Shown here piece by piece: positions 14,861 to 22,802 of a DNA stretch of 26,900 nucleotides; the first letter of the stretch is position 1; the number at the start of each line of letters is the position of its first letter. The translations under genes were made by a program, and so were the position numbers. Origin of the DNA: a virus; the IMG/VR virus record IMGVR_UViG_3300027805_000071, positions 1-26,900 of that record. The stretch is one strand, 5' to 3'. Under the pieces are notes generated by a model. The model saw only the letters and a list, made by a program, of their open reading frames with translations, did no database searches and had not been told where the DNA came from.

Positions 14861-15119
14861 CTTCTTCTATTATGCCTAAGATATGATTTTCATGTAAAGC
14901 TTCGTATTCTTCACCATCTATTCTAAAAATCGTACCCTTGCCTATTGTTTTTATAACTGTTTGTCCTTCTCTAACTTCTTCAGACGAGGACTTAATTACA
15001 ATACATTTACGGTTGTATTTTTCGGATGGAAGTATAATTCCACCGCTAGATACTTTTTCTTTTTCTATGATCTCTTTTGTAAGAACATAGTTATTCTTCA
15101 GATTGATCTCCATCGACAT
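14844..15119 (-). CDS. GroES-like co-chaperonin, gp31 analogue (91 aa)
   Basis: Predicted co-chaperonin that caps host GroEL; T4 gp31 does this to fold gp23. The GroES pattern is clear: NNYVLTKE strand, a mobile-loop region ending SSGGIILP (24-31), VREGQTVIKTIGKGTIF (48-65) in place of the VGD-V--- segment, and the final GEEYEALHENHILGII (69-84), matching GroES ...YLIMSESDILAIV-like ends. At 91 residues it is close to GroES (97). It is nested between the terminase genes, overlapping gp16 by 29 nt and gp17 by 17 nt. Placement in the packaging operon differs from T4, where gene 31 is elsewhere. Confidence 0.85.
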   Translation of the reverse strand: MSMEINLKNNYVLTKEIIEKEKVSSGGIILPSEKYNRKCIVIKSSSEEVREGQTVIKTIGKGTIFRIDGEEYEALHENHILGIIEEDGTET

Positions 15120-15711
15120 CTTGTATATCTTCTTCGTTAATACTATCTTGTAAGGCCCTCATAAGATCTTTAGTTCCTCTTGCCTTAACTCCAGAGTTTC
15201 CACCTTTCTTTTGATTATTATCTACATTATTAGCACCACCGTGATAAACATCAATATCTCTGGATAATTTTTTCGCATTTTCCTCAATTGCAACCATGTA
15301 CATTGTTTGGCTTTTTATGATATCCAAGAGAGTTCTCTGTAAGTCACTAAGTACTTCAAACATTCTAGGCGAAACATCACCTTCATTAATGGTGTCCATT
15401 AAAGTTGAAATAGCAGATTCACTATTTTGCATTTGGCGAATAAGCATGCCTAGGGCATACTCATCTAGCTCTGCTTTAACTTTAATGTATTCATGCTCCT
15501 CAATAATCTCTTCACTTAAATAAAACTTAAGAAGATTATTCATAACCCGCTGGGCCTTGTTCTTTGCGGTTTGTAATGCAACAGCCTGTGTTCCTTCTGA
15601 TTTAACTCTAGGTAATTGTGGTGTATCTTCTAAACCAGGTACCTCATCAGGTAGATCATTTAATAAGTCTCCAAGGCTGTCTCTAAATTTATGTTTAGAC
15701 TCTTCTTTCAT
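15091..15711 (-). CDS. Terminase small subunit, T4 gp16-like (206 aa)
   Basis: Regulatory terminase subunit that recognises DNA and stimulates gp17. Its position right before gp17 and its build fit gp16: N-terminal acidic region with LPDEVPGLEDT, a long central helix pair for ring assembly (about 45-155), and a C-terminal segment. The motif SPRMFEVLSDLQ (114-125) corresponds to SPRHMEVFATLM of T4 gp16, and TKDLMRALQDSINEED (180-195) to the C-terminal TDLMDEIGDAYEAQ. It is longer than T4 gp16 (164). It starts a unit after an AATATATAA box and overlaps the GroES-like gene by 29 nt. Confidence 0.85.
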   Translation of the reverse strand: MKEESKHKFRDSLGDLLNDLPDEVPGLEDTPQLPRVKSEGTQAVALQTAKNKAQRVMNNLLKFYLSEEIIEEHEYIKVKAELDEYALGMLIRQMQNSESAISTLMDTINEGDVSPRMFEVLSDLQRTLLDIIKSQTMYMVAIEENAKKLSRDIDVYHGGANNVDNNQKKGGNSGVKARGTKDLMRALQDSINEEDIQDVDGDQSEE

Positions 15712-15727
15712 TAATCCTTAATTTAGA

Positions 15728-15736
15728 TTATATATT
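15728..15736 (-). promoter_or_regulatory. Late-type promoter element AATATATAA before gp16
   Basis: The minus strand reads AGAATATATAATCTAAATT, 16 nt before the ATG of the terminase small subunit, in a 30-nt gap after the preceding structural gene. Confidence 0.45.
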
Positions 15737-15741
15737 CTAGC

Positions 15742-17700
15742 TTATCTAGGATTGGTTTCCTTCTGTAGCAATAGTTGAGGTGCAGCATTATCCAACAATA
15801 GAGTTAAGTGAGTATCTTTTACTACATATTGTGATAAAATTAATTCTTGTAATTCTTCCTCTATAGGTTTACTCCAAATGCGAATATTGGTAAGATCCGT
15901 TTTACATCCTAATAATTTCCATGAATGCGAATCAGGAATTTCAATTGGATTATACAATTTAGTCTCCGAGAATATCTTTGTTAATTTAGCACTATTTTTA
16001 GGATTAATAGCACCGGTCTTATCTAATGTTTCATACCCAAATAAACTTAACTGTTTTGCAATAGAATTAAGATTAATTACAAATGCATACCAATCATTCT
16101 CAATTAATGATAAACCTTGTGATTGTAAATTATACTTAAAGTAAGTATCATCTAGCTTTATTATAAACCAATTAGGTGTATATGTAAATTCAACCAATTG
16201 GGCAGGTGGAATAAGAGAGGTTTCATAAATCATAAAGGTATTACTTGCTTCTCTATTAAATCTTGGTGTACCCTGAAATGTGTTATCAATATAGTCCGTA
16301 TCTATGTCAATACTTGTTGTTCCTATTGCAGTTATTTTATGAATACCGTTATATGATGTTGTACCAGACACCTTAATCCAATTCCCTACTGCTAATGCTT
16401 GTTGGTTTGTTGGTAAACCTGCAGTATTTAGTTTTACCTTTCCACTGGTACTACTTATACTTGTAATTGCAACATTTATTCCAATAGGATTTGTATATTT
16501 AGGTCTTACCCAAAATGTAAACGCTCTATCATCGGTTGTTTTCCATCCTTTATTGTATCTGTACTCTACTCCTTCAACTCCAGTTTCCATTGAAGATAAT
16601 TGATAATGATACTTTGATATGATAGTCCAATTATTATAAACATTCTCTTCTTTAATTAGAAGTTTCTTATCAAGAATTCTTCTAACATAATCATTACTTA
16701 AAGATCCTATAGTGTTATATTGATTAGGCTTTCTTACATCATCATATTCTTTATTAGCTTCTTCACCAAACTTAGATTCAAGATCACTTACCAATGCATC
16801 CTTTTGCGCTTCTATGTTTTTATCAGGATAAAGAACAGCTGTTCTTTGCTGATAAGGAACAAGACTTACTCTCCAATATGAACCTGTATATAAAAAGTCA
16901 TCGGCTTCAGCAACAGCATCAACCTCATACATTCTATTCATATATTGTTCAAAGTAGAGATAGTCTCTCATTTGTGGTTTTGCACCAACTCCAAATACCT
17001 GTTCAAATGCAGACTTAACAATATGAACTTCAAATTGTACAGGAAAATCCATCATAAGAGGATTATACTGTATCTCTCTAGTAGGTAACTGATTATCAGG
17101 AAACATTATCTTAACATCAGCAGTTGAAGTAACATTAAATAATGAATATTCTTTTAAGATAACATCTTTACTTCTTTGGTCAGCAGCAGTCTTAAAGTAC
17201 TTAACACAAAAACCAAACAGATTTGAAGCAACTGCAGATAATTGATTATACATCTGAGAAGCTCTAGATAAATCATAAGGATTCCAAGAAGATCCACAGC
17301 AATCAATAACTAGGTTTTGTGCACCTGACATTGAGCCGCTATCACAACAATTAATCTGTGGAATTTTACAAATCACCCCACCGTCTGTAACTATTTCTAG
17401 TGAGATAGACTTAAATTCTAGGGTGCCGTCGCCCACCTGTTCATACTTATACTGCGCCCAAAATGGATTAATCGGATTAAGTAATAAACTCTCTAGATTC
17501 GCATTAGTTAAAGAGACCCAATCAGAATATGTAACACCATCAATTCCCCATCTAAACGATTTATTAAAATAAACCGATGTAGATTCTCCTACAGTTTGAT
17601 CGCTATAGCTTAATACCTCAACAACATTTTTGTAAGGTTCTTGCAAGCTTATTAAAATAGCATCGCCATTCTCATTTGTTGTTGTTCCTATAACGGCCAT
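15742..17700 (-). CDS. Virion structural protein with LamG-like C-terminal domain (652 aa)
   Basis: Specific role unknown. The N-terminal half includes two cysteine pairs (NCCDS and DCCGS, about 118-134) and a segment SQMYNQLSAVASNLFGFCVKYF typical of a helical connector. Residues about 240-330 (YFEQYMNRMYEVDAVAEADDF, given in part) look like a structural beta-fold. From about 390 the pattern AFTFWVRPKY (393), NDWYAFVINLNSIAKQLSLFGYE (about 533) and LTNIRIWSKPIEEEL (about 601) is that of a concanavalin/LamG jelly roll, often used for glycan binding. It lies upstream of terminase, where T4 has neck genes 13-15, but does not resemble them. It follows the membrane-protein gene after 3 nt, so both share one transcript. 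Tail fibre, neck or head decoration are all possible. Confidence 0.65.
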   Translation of the reverse strand: MAVIGTTTNENGDAILISLQEPYKNVVEVLSYSDQTVGESTSVYFNKSFRWGIDGVTYSDWVSLTNANLESLLLNPINPFWAQYKYEQVGDGTLEFKSISLEIVTDGGVICKIPQINCCDSGSMSGAQNLVIDCCGSSWNPYDLSRASQMYNQLSAVASNLFGFCVKYFKTAADQRSKDVILKEYSLFNVTSTADVKIMFPDNQLPTREIQYNPLMMDFPVQFEVHIVKSAFEQVFGVGAKPQMRDYLYFEQYMNRMYEVDAVAEADDFLYTGSYWRVSLVPYQQRTAVLYPDKNIEAQKDALVSDLESKFGEEANKEYDDVRKPNQYNTIGSLSNDYVRRILDKKLLIKEENVYNNWTIISKYHYQLSSMETGVEGVEYRYNKGWKTTDDRAFTFWVRPKYTNPIGINVAITSISSTSGKVKLNTAGLPTNQQALAVGNWIKVSGTTSYNGIHKITAIGTTSIDIDTDYIDNTFQGTPRFNREASNTFMIYETSLIPPAQLVEFTYTPNWFIIKLDDTYFKYNLQSQGLSLIENDWYAFVINLNSIAKQLSLFGYETLDKTGAINPKNSAKLTKIFSETKLYNPIEIPDSHSWKLLGCKTDLTNIRIWSKPIEEELQELILSQYVVKDTHLTLLLDNAAPQLLLQKETNPR

Positions 17701-17703
17701 GTA

Positions 17704-18132
17704 TTAAGAATTTATTTGTTCTATTTCTTCTTCAACTTCAACTACTTCCTTCTTAAAAGTTTCACCTAAAATATATGAACCTACAAAGGGTGTTAATGCT
17801 GCGAAGTATGCACTTACTCCAATAAGATCTGCGCCATTTACGATTACCCATAAACCTACGGCTAACCATAATCCGATGGTAATGTACATCATTACTTCTC
17901 TTCTACTATTAGGGCCAGGTAAAAATATTGAAGAATTTTTACTTTTACGAACGCTTTCGCCAAAAATGTATGAAGCAACAAAACCAGTTAAAGAAACAAA
18001 ATATGCTGCTAGTGCAGTAAAATCCGTTTCAAAATAAGTTGCGGTAATACCAACTGCTAACCACAAAAATACTATTAGGTATGTTACGCATTCGCGCTTA
18101 GACTCGCAACATCTCCTTAAAAAACTTTTCAT
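17704..18132 (-). CDS. Four-helix membrane protein with internal duplication (142 aa)
   Basis: Predicted inner-membrane protein with four transmembrane helices (about 16-33, 40-57, 80-98, 104-121), basic linkers and an acidic tail. The two halves are copies: YLIVFLWLAVGITATYF with AAYFVSLTGFVASYIFGES, and YITIGLWLAVGLWVIV with SAYFAALTPFVGSYILGET. Each half ends in the strongly conserved SYI-GE. It might be a holin or a superinfection/entry factor, but nothing in the sequence proves lysis, and no lysin is adjacent. It stands first in a unit headed by an AATATATAAA box and is followed by the LamG-like virion gene after 3 nt. Confidence 0.8.
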   Translation of the reverse strand: MKSFLRRCCESKRECVTYLIVFLWLAVGITATYFETDFTALAAYFVSLTGFVASYIFGESVRKSKNSSIFLPGPNSRREVMMYITIGLWLAVGLWVIVNGADLIGVSAYFAALTPFVGSYILGETFKKEVVEVEEEIEQINS

Positions 18133-18144
18133 AAGACCTTTTTG

Positions 18145-18154
18145 TTTATATATT
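18145..18154 (-). promoter_or_regulatory. Late-type promoter AATATATAAA
   Basis: The minus strand reads GGAATATATAAACAAAAAGG, 12 nt before the ATG of the membrane-protein gene. It marks the likely boundary between the replication block and the late virion block. Confidence 0.5.
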
Positions 18155-18156
18155 CC

Positions 18157-18828
18157 TTAATAAGGAGTATAGTCTGTCTTAACCATAAGTGTTGGATCGT
18201 CTTCTTCTAATTTTTGATCAATATGATCCAGAAGATCAAATGTGCTAAGAGTACCGTCAATCTCAAGTTGACCTAAAATTTCAAATAAAAGAGATGCCTT
18301 CATATAAAAGTAAGGAGATCTTTCCAAATACTTATTAGGCATTATCTTGTATTCAATTATCTTTTTATTAATGATATCAAGTTGGCTTCTAGTAAATACT
18401 TGTGTTAAATCAAAAATGCCTTCTTCTATTTTGAAATAGAAGCTCATAATATCTTTATTTTCAATTCTTACTACTCTGGAAAATTTCTTATCATAAGAAA
18501 TACTGAATGTCATCCATTCAAGATTTTCCAAACGGTCCATTATTGACCAGAGAAAGGTAACCGAATTTGGTTTATTACCAGGCATAGAAAATAGGCCATC
18601 CGCCTCGGCCTTGGTAATCTCCATGTTTAGTCTCTTATTGCCCTTAATAGCAGACTTAAAAGACTCCACATCAACGGTGAATAGATTTTCATCACCGGAT
18701 TCATTCCAGTTTTTACACTCTTTTATAACTCTTGAAATGATAATACTATCAATGTGATCAAACTTATAAAGAGTAAAGTAAATGTGAGTTGGAATACCTA
18801 ACTCAAACTTATTGTCGATTAACATCAT
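18157..18828 (-). CDS. Hypothetical protein in replication block (223 aa)
   Basis: Not recognised. Soluble, mixed alpha/beta, no cysteine knuckles or signal peptide. It starts ATGATG (18828 or 18825), overlapping the previous gene by 20 nt. The middle contains FLWSIMDRLENLEWMTFSISYDKKFSRVV (in parts), then a helical region (FTRSQLDIINKKIIEYK) and a terminal acidic helix (DLLDHIDQKLEEDD). The pattern of a strand-rich core followed by helices and a winged-helix-like end may mean a DNA-binding initiator or transcription factor. That is speculation. Coupling to the gp62-like gene suggests a role in replication. Confidence 0.7.
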   Translation of the reverse strand: MMLIDNKFELGIPTHIYFTLYKFDHIDSIIISRVIKECKNWNESGDENLFTVDVESFKSAIKGNKRLNMEITKAEADGLFSMPGNKPNSVTFLWSIMDRLENLEWMTFSISYDKKFSRVVRIENKDIMSFYFKIEEGIFDLTQVFTRSQLDIINKKIIEYKIMPNKYLERSPYFYMKASLLFEILGQLEIDGTLSTFDLLDHIDQKLEEDDPTLMVKTDYTPY

Positions 18829-19225
18829 TTCCCATCTGTTTTTCTAATATATCTATCGCGGTTCGGACTTCTGATGGGTTATATTTTAGGCATTCTTTAA
18901 ACTCTCTATGACCAATTTCATTAAATTTCATATAAAGTTCTACTGCTTTAGGATCTGGTGTCCATTGCTTTTCTTTTTCTTGTTTCTTTACCTTTGTGTA
19001 AATAAAGCCTGGAACTTTATTAAATTTTGAAGCAACCATTCTCCATGCTTCTGCTTGTCCCACTGGATCAATTTTAAGAGTATTAAAAAGGTTTGCCTGA
19101 ATAGGAAACTTAATACTCATAAAACGATTAGTCATAAATGAATTGCGAGATTTATCATAACTTGATACTTTATCCCATTGTGCATCCTTTCCAAATAAAA
19201 CCTTTATGTAGTCAAATAATTGCAT
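18809..19225 (-). CDS. Probable clamp-loader small subunit, gp62-like (138 aa)
   Basis: Proposed partner of the gp44-like ATPase. The middle reads SRNSFMTNRFMSIKFPIQANLFN (residues about 26-48, in parts), resembling the F-NR-LS----I--N--N pattern of phage clamp-loader A subunits, followed by a basic YTKVKKQEKEKQW segment like the KR--KW stretch in that family. The C-terminal helix ends MGNDVNRQ. T4 gp62 is 187 aa, so this is shorter. Its setting, four genes after gp44 with a FEN nuclease between, supports it. It has AAAGGAG 2 nt before the ATG, one of very few Shine-Dalgarno-like sequences here, probably too close to be efficient. The family call is moderate only. Confidence 0.5.
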   Translation of the reverse strand: MQLFDYIKVLFGKDAQWDKVSSYDKSRNSFMTNRFMSIKFPIQANLFNTLKIDPVGQAEAWRMVASKFNKVPGFIYTKVKKQEKEKQWTPDPKAVELYMKFNEIGHREFKECLKYNPSEVRTAIDILEKQMGNDVNRQ

Positions 19226-19244
19226 ACTCCTTTTTTATTATAAG

Positions 19245-19535
19245 CTAAACACCTATTTTTGTTTTAGGTGAACATCCTAAAACAATAGAAGTTTTGAATG
19301 ACTGTCTAAGATAAGTTGGAATCTTATACTCCTTATAAATTTCTTTAAAGATAGGATCCCATTTACTCTCATCCAATTCATAATCCATGAAAGGAATTTC
19401 TTTCTGACCTCTATCATTGATAATAGCAGTTTCAACTAAATAGTCAAAGTCACCACTCGGGGTTGATTCCTTAAAAAGACGACGATAACATTCCATCATT
19501 GCCTCTTCTATTTTCTTTTCCATTCTTGGCGTCAT
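19245..19535 (-). CDS. Small conserved-looking protein (96 aa)
   Basis: Function unknown. It begins MTPRMEKKIEEAMMECYRRL, an amphipathic helix, followed by STPSGDFDYLVETA, an acidic segment IPFMDYELDESKWDPIF and a C-terminal helix ending SFKTSIVLGCSPKTKIGV. I recall similar MTPR..I..A..ECYR-LF starts in other large phages but cannot name a family. It starts 1 nt after the stop of the FEN nuclease gene and precedes the gp62-like gene by 19 nt, so it is co-expressed with the replication set. Confidence 0.75.
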   Translation of the reverse strand: MTPRMEKKIEEAMMECYRRLFKESTPSGDFDYLVETAIINDRGQKEIPFMDYELDESKWDPIFKEIYKEYKIPTYLRQSFKTSIVLGCSPKTKIGV

Positions 19536-19536
19536 A

Positions 19537-20751
19537 TTAAAAAATCTTTCCTTTTTGTTTACGATCTGTTATAAATGAAAAGTCAGAGTCATCTTCATCG
19601 TCCTTAAAGATCTTTGATGAAACTGCGATTGAAGTATCTTCTGTTTTATATGAACTGTTTTCTAAGATAGCTTTCATTGAAGAAACTCCATTAATCTTTA
19701 AAACATTAAGATTAATTTTTGATTCTATAGAGCGAAACATTTCGTCTAGGATACCTTCTGGTATTGACTCAGCAGAAAGAACCATAAGATTTACATTAGA
19801 CTTAATATTGGAGATGATCTGTTCTCTGCTCATATGTTTAGCCTTCATAACCCTAATAGTGATATTGGCAAGATCGGTAATAAGCTCATCATTATAAAGA
19901 TACATATGTGAAAGTACACCATGTTTTAATTTGAATTCAGAAACAATCTCCTCTGCTTTCTTTTCACTAATTCCATAACGACGATCCTTAGATACATACC
20001 AATACGCAGGTGTAACATTATCACCGGCGTCACCAGTAAGAACCTTTCTAAAACGAAACTCCTCCGGATCAACCTCTATGATATCGACCTTTTTCTTTTT
20101 TACCAAAACCTGTAATAATTTCTTTGCCTGGTTTTCCGGAGAAACAGAAACCTTCATAAGATCAAAAATATCAGATGAAGTTTCTTCTTGTTCAGAATTC
20201 ATCCATTCAGAAAATCCTTGATATGTATAAAGTTTTTTATGTGCTGGTGAAAATAAGATAGTATGAGTATCTTGATTTTTACAAACCAATTGAACAAGAT
20301 CACGGTCACCAGTAAACATAATTACTGATTTGTTATTAGCCAATGATTCTGTATTCCATGCATACATTAAATCATCACCTTCAGCACCATCAATTTTGGA
20401 AACAATAACACCCTGACGAACCAAGAGAGCAATAAAGTCTTCTGATACTTTAGAAAAGTTTTCCCAGTTAATAGTGGAATCCTGTTTACGATTTCCTTTA
20501 TAGTCTGCCTCTGGGTAAAAGTCTTTACGCCATGAACGTGAATCTACCGTCCATACAATTTTATCAATAAGACCTTCAAATAATCTAACCTGATATGCAA
20601 AGTCAGTTGCGAGCTTTGTCATAAAGGATTGCGACTCTTCGGAAGAACCTAGTAATTCTTTAGACTTACCTAGACGAGGCAAGACATATAATGTTCTGAA
20701 CAGAAAATAATTTCCATCCACAACAAATGTGTGTCTACCTGTTTTTTTCAT
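19537..20751 (-). CDS. FEN/RNase H-type 5'-3' exonuclease (404 aa)
   Basis: Flap nuclease expected to remove RNA primers and process Okazaki fragments, as T4 RNase H does. Metal-binding acids of the PIN/FEN fold are visible: D12 (VVDGNYFLFR), D70 (TVDSR), YKGNR (84-88), E124/D126/D127 (AEGDDL), D149/D151 (TGDRDLV) and D241/D244 (TGDAGDN). A helix-hairpin-helix region follows (ISEKKAEEIVSEFK). T4 RNase H has 305 residues. The extra C-terminus is acidic and ends DSDFSFITDRKQKGKIF, a candidate peptide for binding the sliding clamp or single-strand binding protein. It lies in the clamp-loader cluster, 31 nt after a 54-codon gene. Confidence 0.9.
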   Translation of the reverse strand: MKKTGRHTFVVDGNYFLFRTLYVLPRLGKSKELLGSSEESQSFMTKLATDFAYQVRLFEGLIDKIVWTVDSRSWRKDFYPEADYKGNRKQDSTINWENFSKVSEDFIALLVRQGVIVSKIDGAEGDDLMYAWNTESLANNKSVIMFTGDRDLVQLVCKNQDTHTILFSPAHKKLYTYQGFSEWMNSEQEETSSDIFDLMKVSVSPENQAKKLLQVLVKKKKVDIIEVDPEEFRFRKVLTGDAGDNVTPAYWYVSKDRRYGISEKKAEEIVSEFKLKHGVLSHMYLYNDELITDLANITIRVMKAKHMSREQIISNIKSNVNLMVLSAESIPEGILDEMFRSIESKINLNVLKINGVSSMKAILENSSYKTEDTSIAVSSKIFKDDEDDSDFSFITDRKQKGKIF

Positions 20752-20782
20752 CTATTATAGTAATTTATTTAATAATAACAGG

Positions 20783-20947
20783 TCAAGGATTAAACTGAAA
20801 GTTTATAATAAAAAACTCTTCTTCAATCTGTTCTTGTGATTGATTAGGTCTTTCTCTCTTAAACTCCCAAAATCTTTTTACTGCTTCACCTAATGCAAAA
20901 TGATTAGGATATCTTTTAATTAATTCATTTAGAAAATTGTCTGACAT
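20783..20947 (-). CDS. Small charged protein between gp44 and FEN nuclease (54 aa)
   Basis: Unrecognised gene, easily missed for its size. ATG at 20947 is 1 nt after the gp44 stop (TAATATG), the same stop-start arrangement as at 1801/1799, so translation is probably coupled. The product is an amphipathic, highly charged helical protein: MSDNFLNELIKRYPNHFALG, then EAVKRFWEFKRERPNQ and an acidic/hydrophobic end (IEEEFFIINFQFNP). Its place in the replication operon suggests a small replisome accessory protein; that is inference from position alone. Confidence 0.7.
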   Translation of the reverse strand: MSDNFLNELIKRYPNHFALGEAVKRFWEFKRERPNQSQEQIEEEFFIINFQFNP

Positions 20948-20948
20948 A

Positions 20949-21911
20949 TTATGCACCATTTAATATTGATTGCAATTCATAAATACAAGCGAGCATTGAT
21001 ACAGCAGGATCAATTACAAGTTGTCTTTGCGATTGATACTTTGAAACCGTTACAATAGTTTGTGGTATGAATTGAATATAAGAAGGCCTTTCCTGTTGTA
21101 TGTATTCAATAAATTCAGCACCTAGGGAAGAAAGTACATCATCTACTCTGTTTGCATAATTTGATAACATATATTGATAATTTTTTACCGGGTCAGTATT
21201 ATCAATAATCAGATCATAAACATCTTTATAAACCGAACTAAATTTTTTGATATCTTCAACGGTAATAGTTTCCTTACCTTGAGACTTAAATCCTTGTAAT
21301 TGATTAAGCATATTACGAAGATCCGGAAATTTTCTTTTTACTAATTCAACGGCTGCATGTTTATCAATTCCAATTCCTTCTTCTTTACAGATTTGAAGTA
21401 TTCTCATTATGTAACCTTTCATGATTTCGGTTTCCTCTTCCTTAGTAAAATCAAAATCAATCATTTCAAATCTTGACTGAATTGGATCTGGGACTTTATT
21501 GATGTAATTACATGTTGCAATAAATCTAGCATTAGATGCAAATTGATCCATAGTAGCACGAAGTGCTTTAAAGAATTGATCAGATACTCCATCAATCTCA
21601 TCTAGGATAATAACCTTAAGTTTACCAGGTTCATCCATAATTGAACGATTTGCACAGAAGTCAGTAATTCTATTTCTTACAATATCAACAGATGTATCAG
21701 TTGATGCATTAATGTAAAGATATGGATGCTTAAAATGTTTCACTAAAGCTTTAGCAGCAGACGTTTTTCCTGTACCTGGACTACCATGTAAAAGAAGATG
21801 TTGATAAACACCCTTAGATAACTTATCTCCTACTCTCTTGGGGGTAATAAGATCATCTAGGTTTTGTGGCCGATACTTTTCAGTTAAAAGAATATTCTGT
21901 ACATTTCTCAT
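20949..21911 (-). CDS. Clamp-loader large subunit, T4 gp44-like AAA+ ATPase (320 aa)
   Basis: AAA+ ATPase that, with gp62, loads the sliding clamp for DNA replication. Start LLTEKYRPQNLDDLI (8-22), Walker A GSPGTGKT (43-50), Walker B VIILDEID (100-107), sensor 1 ATCNY (132-136), and arginine-finger motif SRF (146-148). Length 320 matches T4 gp44 (319). The C-terminal collar helices (about 230-320) are present. It opens the minus-strand replication block. Upstream is a CATATAAAAATAAAC sequence and a 78-nt divergent gap shared with the plus-strand gene. Confidence 0.95.
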   Translation of the reverse strand: MRNVQNILLTEKYRPQNLDDLITPKRVGDKLSKGVYQHLLLHGSPGTGKTSAAKALVKHFKHPYLYINASTDTSVDIVRNRITDFCANRSIMDEPGKLKVIILDEIDGVSDQFFKALRATMDQFASNARFIATCNYINKVPDPIQSRFEMIDFDFTKEEETEIMKGYIMRILQICKEEGIGIDKHAAVELVKRKFPDLRNMLNQLQGFKSQGKETITVEDIKKFSSVYKDVYDLIIDNTDPVKNYQYMLSNYANRVDDVLSSLGAEFIEYIQQERPSYIQFIPQTIVTVSKYQSQRQLVIDPAVSMLACIYELQSILNGA

Positions 21912-21927
21912 AATAAGATATAGTTTA

Positions 21928-21958
21928 TTTTTATATGCAATCTAAAAGGATAGTTTTA
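21928..21958 (+). promoter_or_regulatory. Weak candidate promoter for the plus-strand gene
   Basis: TTTT (21928-21931), 19 nt, then TAGTTTTA (21951-21958) resembles the Bacteroidota consensus TTTG-N19-TANNTTTG with one mismatch in each box. A GATAAATA sequence at 21964-21971 is an alternative phage-type box. One of these should drive the only plus-strand gene. Confidence 0.3.
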
Positions 21959-21989
21959 CTAGAGATAAATAAAAAAATCAAATAAGACA

Positions 21990-22802
21990 TTGATAAGAAG
22001 AGTACGAAAAATACTAGGGAATGATAGAAGAGTCCCGGTAATTAAAGAGAATAAAGGATTACCACCAACCGTGGTAAAAAAGGGATCTTCTGATGATAGG
22101 ATAGGTAGAATAACTATAAGTAATGATAATGTACCAATCGTACAGAGAAGAAATCTTAGCATTACTACAACAGGAGAAGCTACAAAAAGACCAATAAGTA
22201 AAGTTGATCCTATCTTGGCAGGAGAAACTGTTTTTATTATTGGTGGAGGTCCATCACTTATGGACTTTAATTGGAATGCTCTCTATGGTAAGAAAACTAT
22301 TGCAATTAATAAATCGCTGCTTTCATTTCCTCAAGCAAATGTTCTCTACTGGACAGACTCACGTGTATATTCATGGATGAAAAATGAAATTGATAATTTC
22401 AAAGGGCCTAAATATACTATAAGAGATCATCCATCATATGTAGGAGATATTAAGATTTTAAGAAGAGGAAATAAATTTGGTTTAGAAGAATCAAAAGATA
22501 CTCTTTCTCATGGAAATAATAGTGGTTATGCTGCAATTAATCTTGCATATCATTTAGGAGCAAAAAGAATTATTTTATTAGGATATGATATGGGTAATGA
22601 TGGAAGAAGAGGACATCATCATGATGGATACCCAGTACCTGTAACTGGTGATGATATTTATAGAGATCAGTTTGTACCAGGATTTAGAGTACTTGCAGAT
22701 CTACTTAAAACAAAAGGTATTGAAGTTTATAATGCTTCTCCTAGAAGTCTATTAACTGTTTGGCCAAAGATTACAATTGAAAAAGCATTAACCTTTAAAT
22801 GA
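21990..22802 (+). CDS. DUF115-like Rossmann-fold protein on the opposite strand (270 aa)
   Basis: The only plus-strand gene. Residues about 78-205 have the DUF115/MptE-like (MAF_flag10) pattern: AGETVFIIGGGPSL (77-90) with the GGGPS nucleotide loop, KKTIAINKSL (101-110), NVLYWTDSR (117-125) and GYAAINLAYHLGAKRIILLGYDM (179-201). A histidine cluster GHHHDGYPVP (208-217) follows. Known relatives act in diphosphokinase chemistry or glycan/sialic-acid related transfer; the substrate here is unknown. The first 75 residues are a basic, low-structure extension. No ATG fits: TTG (21990) is the first usual start, and the frame is open back to 21969. There is no Shine-Dalgarno sequence. It converges with the zinc-ribbon gene, overlapping it by 15 nt, which suggests an acquired accessory gene. 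Confidence 0.8.
   Translation: MIRRVRKILGNDRRVPVIKENKGLPPTVVKKGSSDDRIGRITISNDNVPIVQRRNLSITTTGEATKRPISKVDPILAGETVFIIGGGPSLMDFNWNALYGKKTIAINKSLLSFPQANVLYWTDSRVYSWMKNEIDNFKGPKYTIRDHPSYVGDIKILRRGNKFGLEESKDTLSHGNNSGYAAINLAYHLGAKRIILLGYDMGNDGRRGHHHDGYPVPVTGDDIYRDQFVPGFRVLADLLKTKGIEVYNASPRSLLTVWPKITIEKALTFK

Noticed and set aside
21959-22162. 67-codon minus-strand frame opposite the start of the DUF115-like gene
   Set aside because: A shadow of the plus-strand coding sequence; hydrophobic translation from antisense codons and no promoter-like box.
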